This document shows, piece after piece, positions 36,577-50,287 of a stretch of 64,000 bases of DNA (position 1 is the first letter of the stretch; the number at the start of each line of letters is the position of its first letter). This DNA comes from Paraspadella gotoi (Eukaryota; Chaetognatha): contig CM119265.1 in the NCBI GenBank assembly GCA_051294375.1, positions 19,969,087-20,033,086 on the forward strand, read 5' to 3'. The notes under the pieces are model-generated. The model saw only the letters and a program-made list of their open reading frames with translations, made no database searches and had not been told where the DNA came from. Position numbers and translations under genes: made by a program.

Positions 36577-36752
36577 TACAAAGTAGAAGAGTTTTTGTTT
36601 TTATTTTTAACAACGTTTATTTTATTTAACGTACATTTTTAGGTTTTGTTACAAACCTTCATCAGCGCATAGCTTTGTAACAAAACCGAAACATGTACGT
36701 TAAATAAAATAAACGTTGTTAAAAAGAAAAACAAAAACACTTCTACGTTGTA
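36577..36752. mobile_element. foldback hairpin element, unit 2
   Basis: Same hairpin as 29839-30012. Here the minus strand reads CTGATGA, a GGTTT/AAACC mini-hairpin, then TAAAAATG. The right arm on the + strand reads AAAACCGAAACATGTACG. The arms mismatch only around these A/T versus CGAAAC bases. Confidence 0.6.
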
Positions 36753-37057
36753 AACCAATCTCGAAACACTACGAAGAAAGGAAACTATACCAACATTTCT
36801 GTCAAAACTTAACTTAAAAAACATATATATATGAACATGTTGTTCGCTCTCCGCATTAACTCACTTTTTTTCGGCGTCCCTATCAATGTGCTTTTATCGT
36901 CATTTGTTATCGAAGATTCCTTTTGTCGCTTTAAAGCAAACAAAGCAACCTCACCTCCAGACACTCCTCCCAGAGACGAGGCTTTAAAAAAAAAAAGAAC
37001 AATCAGTTTGGCTTTTTTCCCCTTTTAAAACAAACATCCCTTCGGCTTCTTACATAA

Positions 37058-37088
<31 letters not shown>

Positions 37089-37319
37089 TACGAAGACGAC
37101 GTTATCGACAGCGACACGGTCACGGTCGCTCGGGATCGAAGAGTCGGTCCGACCCAAGTGAAAAAGAGGCTTTCTTTTCCGTATACGGCTTAACGTTTAA
37201 GAATCCTTTAACATCCGGGACGAGATTTTCTTGTCTTCACTTACATCCGAGTGGACCATCCTTTAGCATCCGGGAGAGAGCTTCCCTTTTCTCTTCCTAT
37301 ATCCGGCCGAAAATTGAAA

Positions 37320-37419
<100 letters not shown>

Positions 37420-37820
37420 TCTCTCTCTCCATCGTCTGGGTATGATTTGACCTCGTCGCCCCTCAGGCCTCTCGAGCAAGGACACCCGCTTGTCACTTTC
37501 ATTTCCTCGCCCAGCGTTCGTCCGCTTCGACTCCCAGCCTCTCGTTTTTCCGATGGTTCCACAAGAGGCTTTACTCTCCCCCGCCCGCTTCGCTTTTCTG
37601 TTTACTCCTCTTCTCACTCCTCACTTTAATCTACATATTATTCACTTTTGGTTTCGTTTAAATAGTTTAACGTTTAAATTCTTATTTGTTGGAAGTGATT
37701 TATTTATTTATTTCTTAAATATTTTTCCCGTCAATAATCTATGTAATACCTCAATGCCCTTGTTCCTTCAATACCCCAATGCCCATCACGATCTCTCACT
37801 CACTCTCGTCCAATAAACCC

Positions 37821-37965
37821 ACGCATGCGCGATGCTTCTCGACGCCGATCCTCCAGTTCGATCACCTCGCACGGTTCACGGTCACAAAGATCGTGACGAA
37901 CGAGCGACGCTCGATGACCCGTCGCTCGGCCTGACCCCCTTCGTCACGTCACGTGACTATTTATG
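37821..37965 (+). promoter_or_regulatory. promoter-like region of RING-H2 gene, unit 2
   Basis: Same motifs as unit 1: ACGCATGCGCGA from 37821 and GTCACGTGAC at 37948-37957. A donor-like ACACGG|GTAAGA at 38113/38114 could end a 5' untranslated exon. In unit 1 two substitutions change it to GGTTAGA. Confidence 0.35.
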
Positions 37966-38929
37966 ACATCTGACCTCTCCCGAGTTCGTTGACTTCGACG
38001 AGCGAAGGCGACTTACCCTCGACGTTCGACAAGCATCGACGCGTTTCGACGGAGCCTTACCTGCGACTTCGAGATCGACGACGACGATGACGACGACGAT
38101 GAAACTTACACGGGTAAGATAAAATCGACGCCTCTACGATTCGGTGATTCAGTCATTAAGTCATTCACCTTTTCTCGCGTTTAACCCTAGGCTCTCCTGA
38201 GAGAAAAGATGAGATAACTGATAAGAGCGCCATCGAGGTCGACTAGGTCGGCTACTGTCTTACCTTAAATTAATCCTTTTAAAATTAGTTACCGAGTCCT
38301 TGTAAATCTCGCGGTAAAAATTACAATTGGATCTAAAAAATAAAAAGTTTCGATCTCTGGAAAAACACGATGTACAAAAAGTCGATCAAAACGATTTGAT
38401 TTGAAACCGAAGATAAAACCGACTTAATCCAGAACGAAATTTCAACCAAAAAACCTCGAACGTATAAATCTGAAATAAATAAAATCAAATCCCCTTTTTT
38501 TTATCGAAAAACTCCCAATTCCTTTGTAAATCTTTGCTGATTTGTTTCGTAATCTTTTTTTTCCTTTTGTTTCAAAATCCGTTTTTAATTACATTTTTCG
38601 ACTTCATTTTGGCCTAGTGGCTCCCATCTCTTCATTTTCTCAATTTCTTATGAGCAATTCGCCCGTCTTAAATTGTTATGTTATCATAATGGACCACTTT
38701 AATTGTCATCTCTTTGAAACAAAAAGAAATGCTACAAGAGCTTATCTAAGATGTATCTAGATAATCATAAAGTACAGACTCACCGTACCGAGGGTTTTTA
38801 TAGTTTCGAGTCAAACGTAAACAATGAGATTTAGAACCATAGACATAGTTTAATTTTTATCAATAGAGATTCTCGACAAATTATTTTTGGGTTTTTTTTT
38901 GTTGAAAAATCCCAACATTTTTCCTCACG

Positions 38930-41050
38930 ATGCCGAAAAAGCGAGCTATTCGAGCGGGACGCGAATCCAGCAGAAGCAACCGCAGACGTTACCGCAAATG
39001 TTCCAACAGGAGCAAATTGAGCAGCAACTTCCGTCAAGCCAACCGCTCTACCTACCGCAGCATCACCAGCGCATCCACGACCCCGACAACATCGTCGACA
39101 CCGCAAGGAAATCAAGTTTTCTCCATTAACGGCGGCGCTCTATCCCTTATCCCCAACAACAACAACAACGGTAACAACTCTAACGGAAACAATAACACGG
39201 GCAACCAACGCCATTACAGCAACATTGGAAGATGGAACGTCTTCAGCAGCGGAAGCGGAAGCACTAACAGGCGGAGCAGCGCCAGCAGCACTAACACCCT
39301 CGGCACAAGCATAGCAAGTAACGTGAGCAACGCGAACAGACCTTTCACTTTCAATACGAGCTTCTCAACCGGTGGTAACAACACTTTCGTCTCTGGATGG
39401 ACCTCTGGGGCAAACAACAACGGTAGCGTCGGGACCTACGCAGGAAACCACAACACCGGAAACCACGCCCGCAACTTCGGGCTCAACAACCACAGGAATC
39501 CCGCCGCCAATAATCCTTTATACATCGCCGACATCGAGATCACCATCGGTAGAGGGCGATCGAGTGCCATTGCGAGGCATGCCCCACGTAGAGTGGCGCT
39601 GAGTATTGTGACTTGACGGCGTTTGACGTGAAGGGCGTGTGACGTGAAGGCGTTTCTTGCGTCAGCGAGTCTATTTTCATTTTCGATTTGTACTTCGTAG
39701 AACCACTCGAGGTGACGAATCTGAAGAGAGCGACGAAGCTCAAGATTCATCAAGACTTTACTTTGTTAAAAGGTAAAGAAGTAGAACTAAGCTCGGTCGA
39801 GCGCTCTTTTCGTTTAGAGCGACGTCGCTCGACCTCTACTAGAGGCTCTAGTTAAGCGAGCATTGCAATATTCAGGGATGACGAAGGTGACGGTTCCTTT
39901 CCGCTTTTACGACGCGATTACCGGTTGGTGCAACATGGTCAAGGCCAAGAAGCAAGAGATCAAGAAGCAAATCACAGGTCTTGGGGGCGCGGTCGTCTGG
40001 TTTCGACGGGAGGGGAAGGCTTGGAGGAGTTACGGAGATACCTTGAAGGCGGTGGTTGGATCTCGAGAGGGCGTTCCAGTTAGGGAGATAGTTTTGGCAA
40101 ATATTATTCCGAAATGAAATAGGGCAGGGTCAGGGGACTGGGTGATGACCGGCACGTCAAATGAGAGACCGTCGCACAATCCCGCTCTCTCAGACCGCGT
40201 CCACGAGGTCGTCCACAAGAATGTCGTTGGCCAAAATTTTGCGCGGATCTCAAATCGGAAATTCTTCTCCGAGACGACGAAGAAGTGGAAAACGTGGAGG
40301 GGATCGATGTGTAGCATAAAGGAAGGTGATTTTATTTGAATTTTATATCATTATGATTATGAATTATATGGAAACAAACGGAGGCGTACTCTTCAATGAA
40401 ATTGATACAACCAATATAAAAAATATGTAATATCATAAGTTTTTGATAATATTACGTTGTCATTGATTCCCGATCTTTCAAGATGAGGGACCTTCGTGGC
40501 GCCAGGATGGCGGCTGCAGCAGCGCCTCCGTCAGCGGAGGAACTAAACGCAAGCATTGCGAAGGTTTCACGTGTACTTTATATAGTATTTATATATAATT
40601 GATAGTTATATTAATAGTAAAGACCATTATTTGAACCTGATATTTTGTCCCTGATTTTAACTCATAAAATTATGTGATTTTGTCGTTAACGATTATGCTT
40701 TCCCATGAAATTCGGTAAAACGCATCAACAGTTTCAACAGCTTGTAACTGATTTTTCTCATTGTCCTTTTTCAGTCGAGGGAGATGACAAGGAGAGTTGC
40801 ATCATTTGTTTCTACGACTACAAAGAGGGAGAAATTCTTAAGAGACTCTCCTGTGGCCATGAGTTTCACCCGAACTGCTTGAGATCCTGGCTCAAAAATC
40901 ACGTTAGTTTTTTGACGAGAGTTTTGTTCGTTTCGTTGTCGTTTTGTTTCTTGCTAAAATTTCGACTCCCGTCACCAGGGAACGTGTCCCGTTTGCCGAG
41001 GCTGCGCCCTTTGTCGCAACCAGGACGACTTCGTGGTCAACTTCCGCTGA
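38930..41050 (+). CDS. RING-H2 finger protein (probable E3 ubiquitin ligase), seven exons, unit 2
   Basis: Exons: 38930-39548, 39701-39772, 39876-39977, 40194-40325, 40483-40563, 40775-40902 and 40979-41050. The first five introns are phase 1, the last phase 0. Taking exon 4 at its unit-1 length, the total is 1203 bases: 400 residues and TGA. Residues 1-60 are basic and Arg/Ser-rich (MPKKRAIRAG...). About 70-190 are Asn/Ser/Gly/Thr-rich and low complexity. About 200-275 look folded (VTVPFRFYDAITGW, KAKKQEIKKQIT) but match no family I recognise. The RING-H2 has ligands C343, C346, C361, H363, H366, C369, C380 and C383 (CIIC...CGHEFHPNC...CPVC), with W373 where RINGs contact the E2. Exon 4 here carries five indels that change frame internally and net to +3. 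The donor of exon 3 (GTCTTG) is weak; read-through would stop at 40117. The gene lies on the + strand inside the GTPase gene's long intron. Confidence 0.75.
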
Positions 41051-41590
41051 ATTACCGACGCCGCGGGGCCATTGGCTTCAGAAAGGGGGGGGGGAAATTG
41101 TTTGGAGAGCTTTCTGGGAAACTTCTGTCGAATCCTTTTATCAAAATAGTCGTTGTAGAAAAATAATTTGGTTTTAAATGAATATTTATTGATATAAATT
41201 TCTTTTTTCTTGCATCGTGCTGTGTGAGTGAAAATGTTTGCTTGAATTCTTGAATATAAATTTGAAATTGAAAAACCAATTGCGAATTTCTTGAAATATA
41301 TAAAACTAAAAGCGGTTATTATTAATAGTATTAAGTTGTATCGACTCAACGGCGTTTGATTGGGCGGCCACCCACTCATCCGAGGCCCGAGTTTAAAAGG
41401 CGCGAGTGTTTTGATTAAACTTTAGTTCGTCGGTAAATTTGACAGATTTTATTACTAGTGTTTAACGAGAGATTAAACTAATGTCAAATTACTGAATTAG
41501 ATATGAATTTAGATACGAACGTATTAAGATAATTAAAAATAATAAACAATTGACTAATATCGACCAGTCACTTGATATACTATTTAATAT

Positions 41591-44230
41591 TTACTCATTC
41601 AGAAATTTTCAAACGAAAATTTGAATTGACGCTCAACAAGTGACGCAACTGCATTCCAAGACGAAACTTTTTGATCTTTTTGAGGCTTCGCCCAAATTTT
41701 AATGACATAAACAGCGACCGTGAACTCTGATATTTTTTTCTTCGTTCCCCCTCCCCCCGACGTCTTTCACCGTGAAACTCTTTCTCTCTTTTCTTTTCTC
41801 TCTTTTACTCATCTGGCGAAAGAGAGCGATTTTCGTCTGGACAAAGAATTCGTTTTCGAAGTCAACGACCGAGTAAATCTTGTTTTTGTTTTCCTGTCTT
41901 GACTTTTTGTTTTGTTTTTGAGAGAGAGTGGAGAGAGAGAGAGAGAGAGACACGATAGAAAAAAAAGGTAAAACGTTTAAGAAGGAATAAAAATTATTTT
42001 GTTTATAATTTGTTTACCAACCCCAAATTCACGATTTCCCTATTATTTTTCTTCATTCTGCATTCACGAAGCAAATTGATTCATTTGTAGCCTATCACCT
42101 CTTTTCTTTGACGCCCTGACGGGCCTGACCCACTCTGGCCAGATTCTTGACCCACTTTTCGTGAATCTCACTTTTGGTTTGACCCTCCTCTTTGACCAAG
42201 TGATTCCCGGGCGGCGTTAGAAAAGGAGGAGGAAGAGGAAAATAGGAAAAAAAGGGGAGAAAGCGGCCTCTTTGAAAATTAATCGTCCAGTCAACAGTTT
42301 GACATCTTTCCCCTCTCGTTCCCCATGGGAAGATGAGAAGGTGATATTCTTGAGAAAGTAATAGTAGAGAAGGTGATTTGTTAAGAACGATGTAGTGACA
42401 ACTCTCTTGGTTGTTATGGTAACGTCGGAGGCATAGGTATTAGGTAATGTCGTTAATTGTGACGTGTTTGCGTTAATCGGTTACTCAAAGCGATATTTTA
42501 TTCTCAGTTTTGATGTTGAACTAAAATAAGATTAAATATCAAAGCCTTTTTTTCCCTCCCTTACTTTATATCTCTTTCGCTTTCGTCGGTAGAACCTCCG
42601 GGCAATGAGAGATCTTTGCCAACATCTTAAAAAGAAACGGGCAATTTTCTAGGTATTTTAGAAGAAGAAAAAAATCGGAAAAATCAAAGGGAGAAAAAAG
42701 GAAAGACGCAATAAAAAAAATAAATAAAACGTTTTCCTTTCAAAGCGCGAAGGAAAACTTAGCGGCAGGCAGCCACGCAGCCCAGCAGCCAAGGAGCCAA
42801 GCATGCAGCGTCCCATCCATTAAATTTATTATCGTTTGTGGTTTGAATTTCAAGTTTCATTTCGGATTTTCACGATTCGATTCGGGCATTTATTTCTGGG
42901 CCAACCCTAATAATAGTCTTGAACTTATTGGTTCATAATGGATTGGCCCAGATCTGTCGCCTTATCTGTCTTTTCGAGATTTCTTGCCTGGCAATCAAGA
43001 TCACAAACAACCACCGGTTGCCTCACCGATCACGGCTTCGTGGTTTTCGTGAAAGTTTGACCGCGTCGAGGTTTTTATTGATCGTAAATCACGAATCGGA
43101 AATCAAAATCGCGAGAAGCACGTGAAATTTGACAGCGAAAGCGTGTGAGATCGAAATTAAGAAATCGTAGCGTTGAAATTGATACGTTTTAGTCCATAAA
43201 ATATTAATTAATCGAACGACGGAAATTCATAAACTGTAAATCATTCTTTAACAAATTTGGCTTTGTGATTCTATTATCGAGAATCCCCACCCACGTTGAT
43301 CCAAAAACATCGGAGATAAGATTGTTTTTTTGTTTTTTTTAATCGCGAAAAGCGAATCTCCGATCGTGAATCGATCTCTTCCCGTCAATGCGATGAAAAA
43401 AATGTATTTTTATGCCACCGGATTTACTCCGTCGTTCGTCGCGTGGATCGTCGTTTCGTTCGTCGTTGGATTCATCTTTGGATTCGTCGTTGGATTCATC
43501 CTTTTCGACCGAATTGACTCCTTTTCACTTCATTTTCCTAAGACGAAATTCACATCCTTTTTTTTTTCTTTGAAGAAGAGAGACCCACCACGACGTCAGA
43601 TGCGGTGGTGTAAAAACGAGGCGGCGTGTTGGAAAAAAATATGGGCGTGGCTTACATCGGAAAGTTGAAATGATCGGCGCGGTAGTAAAAATGATACTTG
43701 TTACATGTCTTCACTAGAATGAGTTAGAACATACGCGGGACCTAGATAACTTGAAAACGTGGCAATTACCGAACATTGAGACTGACAAAAACTGGAAGGT
43801 TTTAGGAGACGGAAATTGAAAAATCTGAAATATGACGCGAATGGACTCAACAAAATTTTTTTTTGAAAAGTGGATCTGCTGTTACGAGTTGGATGGAAAA
43901 TTGGCATTTCTTTCGGTTTTGGGTGAAAAGAAAACATTAACTTGAAAAAAAAAAAGAAGAGGGCCCCGTAGAGATTTTTCTTTTGACTAATATCTAGCCA
44001 CGGAACGTGACGGATCCCTGCAACGACGACGTGGCAAATTCGGAAACGATGGAGAGAGGAGTTGAGTGGAGTAAACAAATCCCGAAATGGATCTTCCGGT
44101 TAGTTGACATCATGGATCTGGACCGAAGCTCTCGCTTCTCTCTCTCTCCTCTCTCTAGGAAAGGAGCGAATCTGTGTTACATTGTCAATTGGAGAACGGG
44201 TTTCATGAAGTTGTTCAAACCTACTGTAGT
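41591..44230. other. single-copy intron-like sequence
   Basis: AT-rich with a short (GA)n patch near 41930. One 112-codon frame at 43330-43668 is described separately. Nothing else is supported. Confidence 0.55.
43330..43668 (+). CDS. short open frame with one hydrophobic segment, unproven
   Basis: 112 codons (MFFLIAKSESPIVN...). The middle has a strongly hydrophobic, glycine-spaced stretch of about 25 residues that would suit a membrane helix, followed by a basic Lys/Arg and Trp-rich tail. The hydrophobic part is encoded by imperfect repeats of TTCGTCGTTGGATTCATC, so it may be a repeat by-product. No promoter, intron support or family match is visible. Confidence 0.2.
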   Translation: MFFLIAKSESPIVNRSLPVNAMKKMYFYATGFTPSFVAWIVVSFVVGFIFGFVVGFILFDRIDSFSLHFPKTKFTSFFFSLKKRDPPRRQMRWCKNEAACWKKIWAWLTSES

Positions 44231-44233
44231 TAG

Positions 44234-44485
44234 AAAAGTGCGATGGCACTTTTTGTTTCAAAAAAAGGGAGTCAATTGACTAATTTTGGTTAAATAAATA
44301 CGTTCTGTGAGAAATAGGTAGCTTTTAAAGGCCCGTCAAGTGTGCCCTAGAAGACCGCAGTTATTACATTGTTCTAATTGTCGTATTTGCTCTCTCATCC
44401 ATCTCGTCTATACTCTCTCTCTCTTCTCTCTCTCTCCTCTCTCTCTCTTCTCTCTTGTTTTTTCTTTCTCTTCTCTCTCTCTGCT
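44234..44485 (+). mobile_element. dispersed repeat with CT tail, diverged copy 4
   Basis: Shares AAAAGTGCGATGGCACTTT, GTCAATTGACTAATT, GAGAAATAGGTAGC, AAAGGCCCGTCAAG and a CT tail with copies 1-3, but with many substitutions and insertions. It lies outside the duplicated blocks, so it is an independent older copy. This is the best evidence that the unit is a dispersed element. Confidence 0.55.
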
Positions 44486-44765
44486 CTCCCGACATAGACA
44501 TAGACATAGTTCATTTACGTACATTACACAGTTCAACATCCCTGTCATCATTTAAAGTAATCACTAAACGCTCGATAACTTCGTAGTATTACTGGATTAC
44601 AGAAGCAGACTCGTCTGATTTCTTCCGTATCATCCCGACCTGAGGCTTTGACTTTCTCCCGCAAAATTCTCAAGGAGCTTAACAACCGCGTTAGCGAAGC
44701 CTCATCTTACGCTCAAGGCTCATAAACGCCGCCGCAAAGGAGACGATTATGAGAGGCGGGATGAA

Positions 44766-44803
44766 AGAGAGAGAGAGAGAGAGAGAGATGAGAGAGAGAG
44801 AGA

Positions 44804-44861
<58 letters not shown>

Positions 44862-44865
44862 GAGA

Positions 44866-44899
<34 letters not shown>

Positions 44900-44910
44900 A
44901 AGAGAGACTA
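44766..44910 (+). repeat. (GA)n microsatellite
   Basis: GA runs with GAT and ACG interruptions. Confidence 0.95.
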
Positions 44911-45672
44911 TATGCAAATCCTTTTTTCCCGGGCGGTCACAGAAAACGCAAACTTTAAAATTAGTGCCCTTTCTCCTACGAGAGGAAAAGCCTCGCATTT
45001 TTTTCCTTTTTTTCTTTAAGCAAAAAAAAACTTTTTTTAATGTACTTCCCTTTTTTTTTTCAAAGTAGAGATTTTGCGTTTATCCAAGTTTCTGGCGAGG
45101 CTTTCCACTTACAAGCGAGATTAATTTACATGTGAATTTCAGGGTCGCCTCGGAGCTGATTGTTTCTCTCTCGTCTAAAATCCCTTTCCTTCCATTTTCT
45201 AAATTAAAATCCAACAAGGGACCCTCGTCCGATATCCTATATCCATCCCGGGAATATAGAATCCTATCGAAAAGTTATTCTATACTTGGCACGCCACCTC
45301 GTCTAGACGAAAAAAAAAAAATCGCCCCCGGGTCTGAAGAAAAAAAAAAACCTGGCATACACATTTGGAAATCCTACTTTAAACCTAATTTTACACAACC
45401 TCCCTCTGCTTTGTTAAAAAAAAAAAACGCCATTGTTGTCTCAAAGATTTTTTTTTCTTTTATTTTTTCCAACTTTTAACGTCTGAACGATTCTAGTTAT
45501 TTTCCTTCTCTCCCTCTTTTTTTTCAGAATAAAGAATCTCACTGTATATATAATCCCGAGGTTCCATCGCCGAACGCTTGGTGAAAGGTGTTGACATTTA
45601 CTCTTTCTCTTCGCGAAAGCCTCTTTTTTCGTTTCTTTGTTTCTTTTTTGTTGCTATCTTTCTTTGTGCCAA

Positions 45673-45675
45673 TTT

Positions 45676-45738
<63 letters not shown>

Positions 45739-45743
45739 ATATT

Positions 45744-45807
<64 letters not shown>

Positions 45808-45835
45808 TCCTTCTTTCTTTCTATACTTCTTTTTC
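45673..45835 (+). repeat. (TTTC)n microsatellite
   Basis: About 40 TTTC units with two ATA interruptions, giving Phe/Leu/Ser frames. Confidence 0.97.
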
Positions 45836-46110
45836 TCTTTCCTTACCAACTCTTCTTTCTTCAATTAGACTATATCTTTTTCTTTCTTCCCCCTCTTTTC
45901 TTTTTATCTTCTGTTTACTTTAGGCTTTTTCAAGAAAAATCAGCTTCCGTTTTAGCTTTTTCTTTCCTCGTCGTAAATTGAAAGTTTTAGTGTCCGATTT
46001 CCGAATCGAACGAAACGGTTAATTTCTCTCTCTCTCTCTCTCTCTCTCTCGTCGGTTCTCGCTCTCTCTTCTCTTTCCTCTCTCTCCCTTCTCGTCTCTC
46101 TCTCTCTCTG

Positions 46111-47459
46111 ATCGTCTAAAGCTGCGTTTGTTCGCTCAAGGCGACGCGAGATTTCCAAAAGCGACGACAGAAATGGCGAAGAAAAATGCCCCATGTGCTA
46201 TCGATGTCAGTTATTTGACAAAAGCGCCACTGAGTCGTCTATAGTGACGAAATTTTACTTATCACAAATTAACCATATATATTTACTGTTTGTTTATTTG
46301 TTTGTTCTTTTTAAATTACTCGAAACCGGTGGTTTATTGGCACTTTTTCTTTAAAAAAAAATATCAACAAACCGACGAAATAAAAAAGAATTCTTCCTTT
46401 TTTTTTTTCTAACATTATATCCCGCCTTCATCGCCCGAAACAGACGGACAGAGAGACAGAGAGATAGACGGCGAAAACGCCCTCTTTTGACGAGTGACGG
46501 ATCCGTCTGGTTCCGCTATAGAATCGTCGTCATCCTCGTCGTCAATTCCTTCCTTCTTACATCACTTGTTGACACATCTCGCTCCCCCACGCCCTCCCAT
46601 TCCTACGACTTTCGCTCCAACACTTCCACAGAATTCAACCTTCTTTTTTCTATTCTGCTCCATCCCTTTTTCTTTTCTCTTTGACTACAGCCATCTTCAT
46701 TAGCTCTTTGAATTATTATCTGACTCTTTCCGCTCAACCTCCCCTAACTCCCCATCGCCCCCCCCCCCACTAACTTCCTTACTCGACCTTTGTCGATCCT
46801 CATCGCCATCTGGTATCGCAGCATCGAAAACACTATATAATTTTTAAAAAAAGGAAAAGACTCAAATATCTAAACAAAAAGTCATACGTTTATGTATTAT
46901 TTATTATTCCAACGTCCCAACTTTTTTAATATTTTCTTCACCGCTCGCCAGAGGGAAGGTTTCACTTCGAATCTTTTGCAAATTTTCTTCTAAATGATTT
47001 TTTTTTTCTGGTCCTTTGTTTGTTTTTTTTTCTTTCTATCTCTAGTTTATTTTCTCTTCAGATTCGTTTTCTGCGTCTTTTGTTTGATTTCATTAGACTT
47101 GATTTTTTTTTTCGAGACCGCATTTTCCGCTCGGAGGTTGAGGCGCCCCCTCGGGCGCCGTCCTGCCGGCTTTAGGCTTTGTCACGCCCTCTTCACCAAT
47201 CCCCCCCCCACCGCGATTTACCTATCGAGATTTGTGACGATCCCTGCCGTGCCGTCACCCTTTCACCCAAAGCCCCAGATTCTCACCTGGAGTCCGAAAT
47301 TTTCACGCACTCACTTTCGATTTTTTTCTCTCTCTCTCTCACTCGCTCTCTATTTGAAAAAAAAAAGAAAAAAGATACTCATCCTTTGGCTTCAATCAAG
47401 AAATTAATTTTCGGCATCCCTCTTTAGAAATCCCAAGCAGAATTTAAACCAGGAGCTGG

Positions 47460-47460
<1 letters not shown>
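46111..47460. other. intron-like sequence with a small GC-rich patch
   Basis: T-rich except for 47120-47310, where two frames stay open together. No splice site pair or family match distinguishes an exon. Confidence 0.5.

Positions 47461-47526
<66 letters not shown>
47461..47526 (+). repeat. (GA)n microsatellite
   Basis: Uninterrupted GA run. Confidence 0.97.
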
Positions 47527-47530
<4 letters not shown>

Positions 47531-47978
47531 TGAGAAAGTTTCTGCATCGATTTTGTTTACATTTTTTGCCAATTATCTAATTGAGATTTCACTATTTTTC
47601 AGAAGTAAAATTCGTCAGTGCCAATAAATATAAAAATAAATATTCAACGAACAGAAAACCAAACCTCACTCCTGACAACCGATGAAAAAATCTCACAGAA
47701 CTTTGCGAAAAATGTTTCTATTTTTCGCGCAACATTTATTCACAAAAAAAATGTAAATAAAGGCCCCAGATACTTTTTTTTGGTTGGTTGGGTCGTTTCT
47801 CGCTTGTAGTCGAAAATTTTCCGTATTTACTCGTAAAACAAAAGCCGGGGCGATTCGAGTATTTGAGAACAAACCATGTCGTTTTTGACATTAAAAAAAA
47901 ATCAAATCACGGTCGTCTTACCTTCTTTTCAAAATTAACTCTTCCGTTTCAATTGGCTTGTTTCTTCCTCTCTGCTCT

Positions 47979-48028
<50 letters not shown>

Positions 48029-48048
48029 TCTCTCCTCTCTCTCTCTCT
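47979..48048 (+). repeat. (CT)n microsatellite
   Basis: CT run with a few interruptions. Confidence 0.95.
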
Positions 48049-49035
48049 ATCTCCGCCTCCCTCCCATTCTCCCCCATCTCGCGATGTCTGTCCCTGATTC
48101 AAGAAAATACCAAAATTAAATCCATTTCTCGCGCGCGAATTTCATCCGTTTTTGATTCGCGAGAATCTGTTTCTCGCTCTCGGTGGGAGGAGAAAGAGAT
48201 GAACGCGTTTTTGTTTTGTAAACAAAACGAAACGTCGATCGACGATCGGTATTCAGTCGTCGTCGTTATCGTCGTCGTCGTCGTTTCCATTCGTCGTCTG
48301 AGTCTCTTACTTTGTCGATCGTCTGGAGGTCGAAAGGACGCGGGGAACAAGTCCGTGATTGATGGCGAAAATGGGGACTGAAAACGGGGATCGGATGGGG
48401 ATGGAAGACGGGAGATGGTAATGGATAGGAATCGTAGACAGTCGGATTAATGAGCGTCAGTTCTTCTGCAAGAATCTATTGTGCACTCATGCAATGTAAA
48501 GATAAAATCTGGCTGTTCATTTGGACGAGTCACCTTTTCGCTCGTTGATTTTGAGTGCACGTCAAGGGCGCAATGCTAATTCGGCAAAATCTACGTTCTC
48601 GACCCAAATCGCTTTGGCAGATTGAGGAAAGCAATTCTCTGCTCAGTCTGAAAGCCTGGGAGTTGATTTCCAATTTGCTCTCTTCTTTGGAAAAGTAATT
48701 TGGGCTTATTTGTGAACTTATCTCTCTCTACTCTACGGCCTCTTTCTCTCTCGGTCTCGCTCTCTCTAGCTCTTTTTCTCTCTCTTTTTAATTATTTTTT
48801 AATCCTTATCTTTTCCTCTAAGTTTTCTTTCATGCCTCTCTTTTCAAGTTTTAAGCTCTTTTCTGCCCGTCTCCCATTTTTTTTAACGATCGCTTGCCTG
48901 TCCGCCAGCGATTTCCGCCCCCACGCGCCTTCCATAAATTCAAAAACGATTTAATTAATTTTGATTAATTAAGAGAGAATGAGGGAAAGACAACCTGAGG
49001 GCGCATCTTCCTCCGGCGAAACACCATCAGTTGGA
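48049..49035. other. intron-like sequence, nothing recognised
   Basis: Mixed composition with a (GTC)n patch at about 48260-48285. The 197-codon frame overlapping the CT tract has no other support. Confidence 0.5.
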
Positions 49036-49257
<222 letters not shown>

Positions 49258-49801
49258 CACATTTCCGTTTTGATTCTACTCTTTCTTTGACGACAGAATT
49301 TTATGTTCGCTCACACATTCCGGATCACGATTAATCGTGATAAATCTCGATTGTGAACCTCTCACGATTTTGATTATTTTTGAAGATCTTACATCGAGTC
49401 GATTAGATAGCAAGGGCCTTTGCACTTGTTTGAGGAGTTCTTGAGTAAGTGTCTCGATGTTGACAAAGAATATTCGCGAATAAACCTTATTTTAGAATTC
49501 ACAGTTTCTGTTCATTATGAAAGTTGCATCATACAACGGTTTCATCATAATAAGATCTGCGATACACTGCTGAATATTTGAGTGAGACTATTTGTTGATA
49601 ATTACGTGGATTGGTTAAAAATGAAACCGTTTAATTCCTCAACGTGAGTCAACGCCTTCACAATCTATAATTTGCTTCCTTGCCGATTTTTAAAGCCTTC
49701 GTACTATTCCCCAATATTTCGTTGCAATCTAATCTAAGCTATTATTGGGGAATACGAATTCTAAGGAAACGGAAACGACTTTCGTTAAATTCAAAACTGC
49801 A

Positions 49802-49803
<2 letters not shown>

Positions 49804-49873
<70 letters not shown>

Positions 49874-49875
49874 TC
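49804..49875 (+). repeat. (CT)n microsatellite
   Basis: CT run. A further (GA)n run follows at 50068-50159. Confidence 0.95.
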
Positions 49876-50067
49876 TCGTTATATCGGTTTCGGTACTTCG
49901 TTTCTTGTTTCCCTTCCTTTCCTTCTTTTTTTTATTTCTTTTCCTCCTTTTTTCTCTTCAATCAAGGTGACGTCCCGAACCGCAAATCTTGTTTTCTAGT
50001 AGACAGACAAAAATTAGTGCGACGTGGGAATCCCGAGGGGCTTTTCAACGGTATCTGTCTTTAAAAA

Positions 50068-50110
<43 letters not shown>

Positions 50111-50251
50111 AGGAGACGGAGAGAGCAGCAGACGATAGAGAGAGAGAGAGAGAGAGAGACGTTCCTGTCAGCGCTGATATAATTTCGATTTATATTCCGT
50201 CGAAATTAATTATTCCGTTCGGGAAAATTAGCGTCGTTCTCCCGCGTTTTA

Positions 50252-50287
<36 letters not shown>

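Noticed and set aside
45578-45981. Phe/Leu/Ser-rich frames of about 110 codons
   Set aside because: Translation of the (TTTC)n microsatellite.
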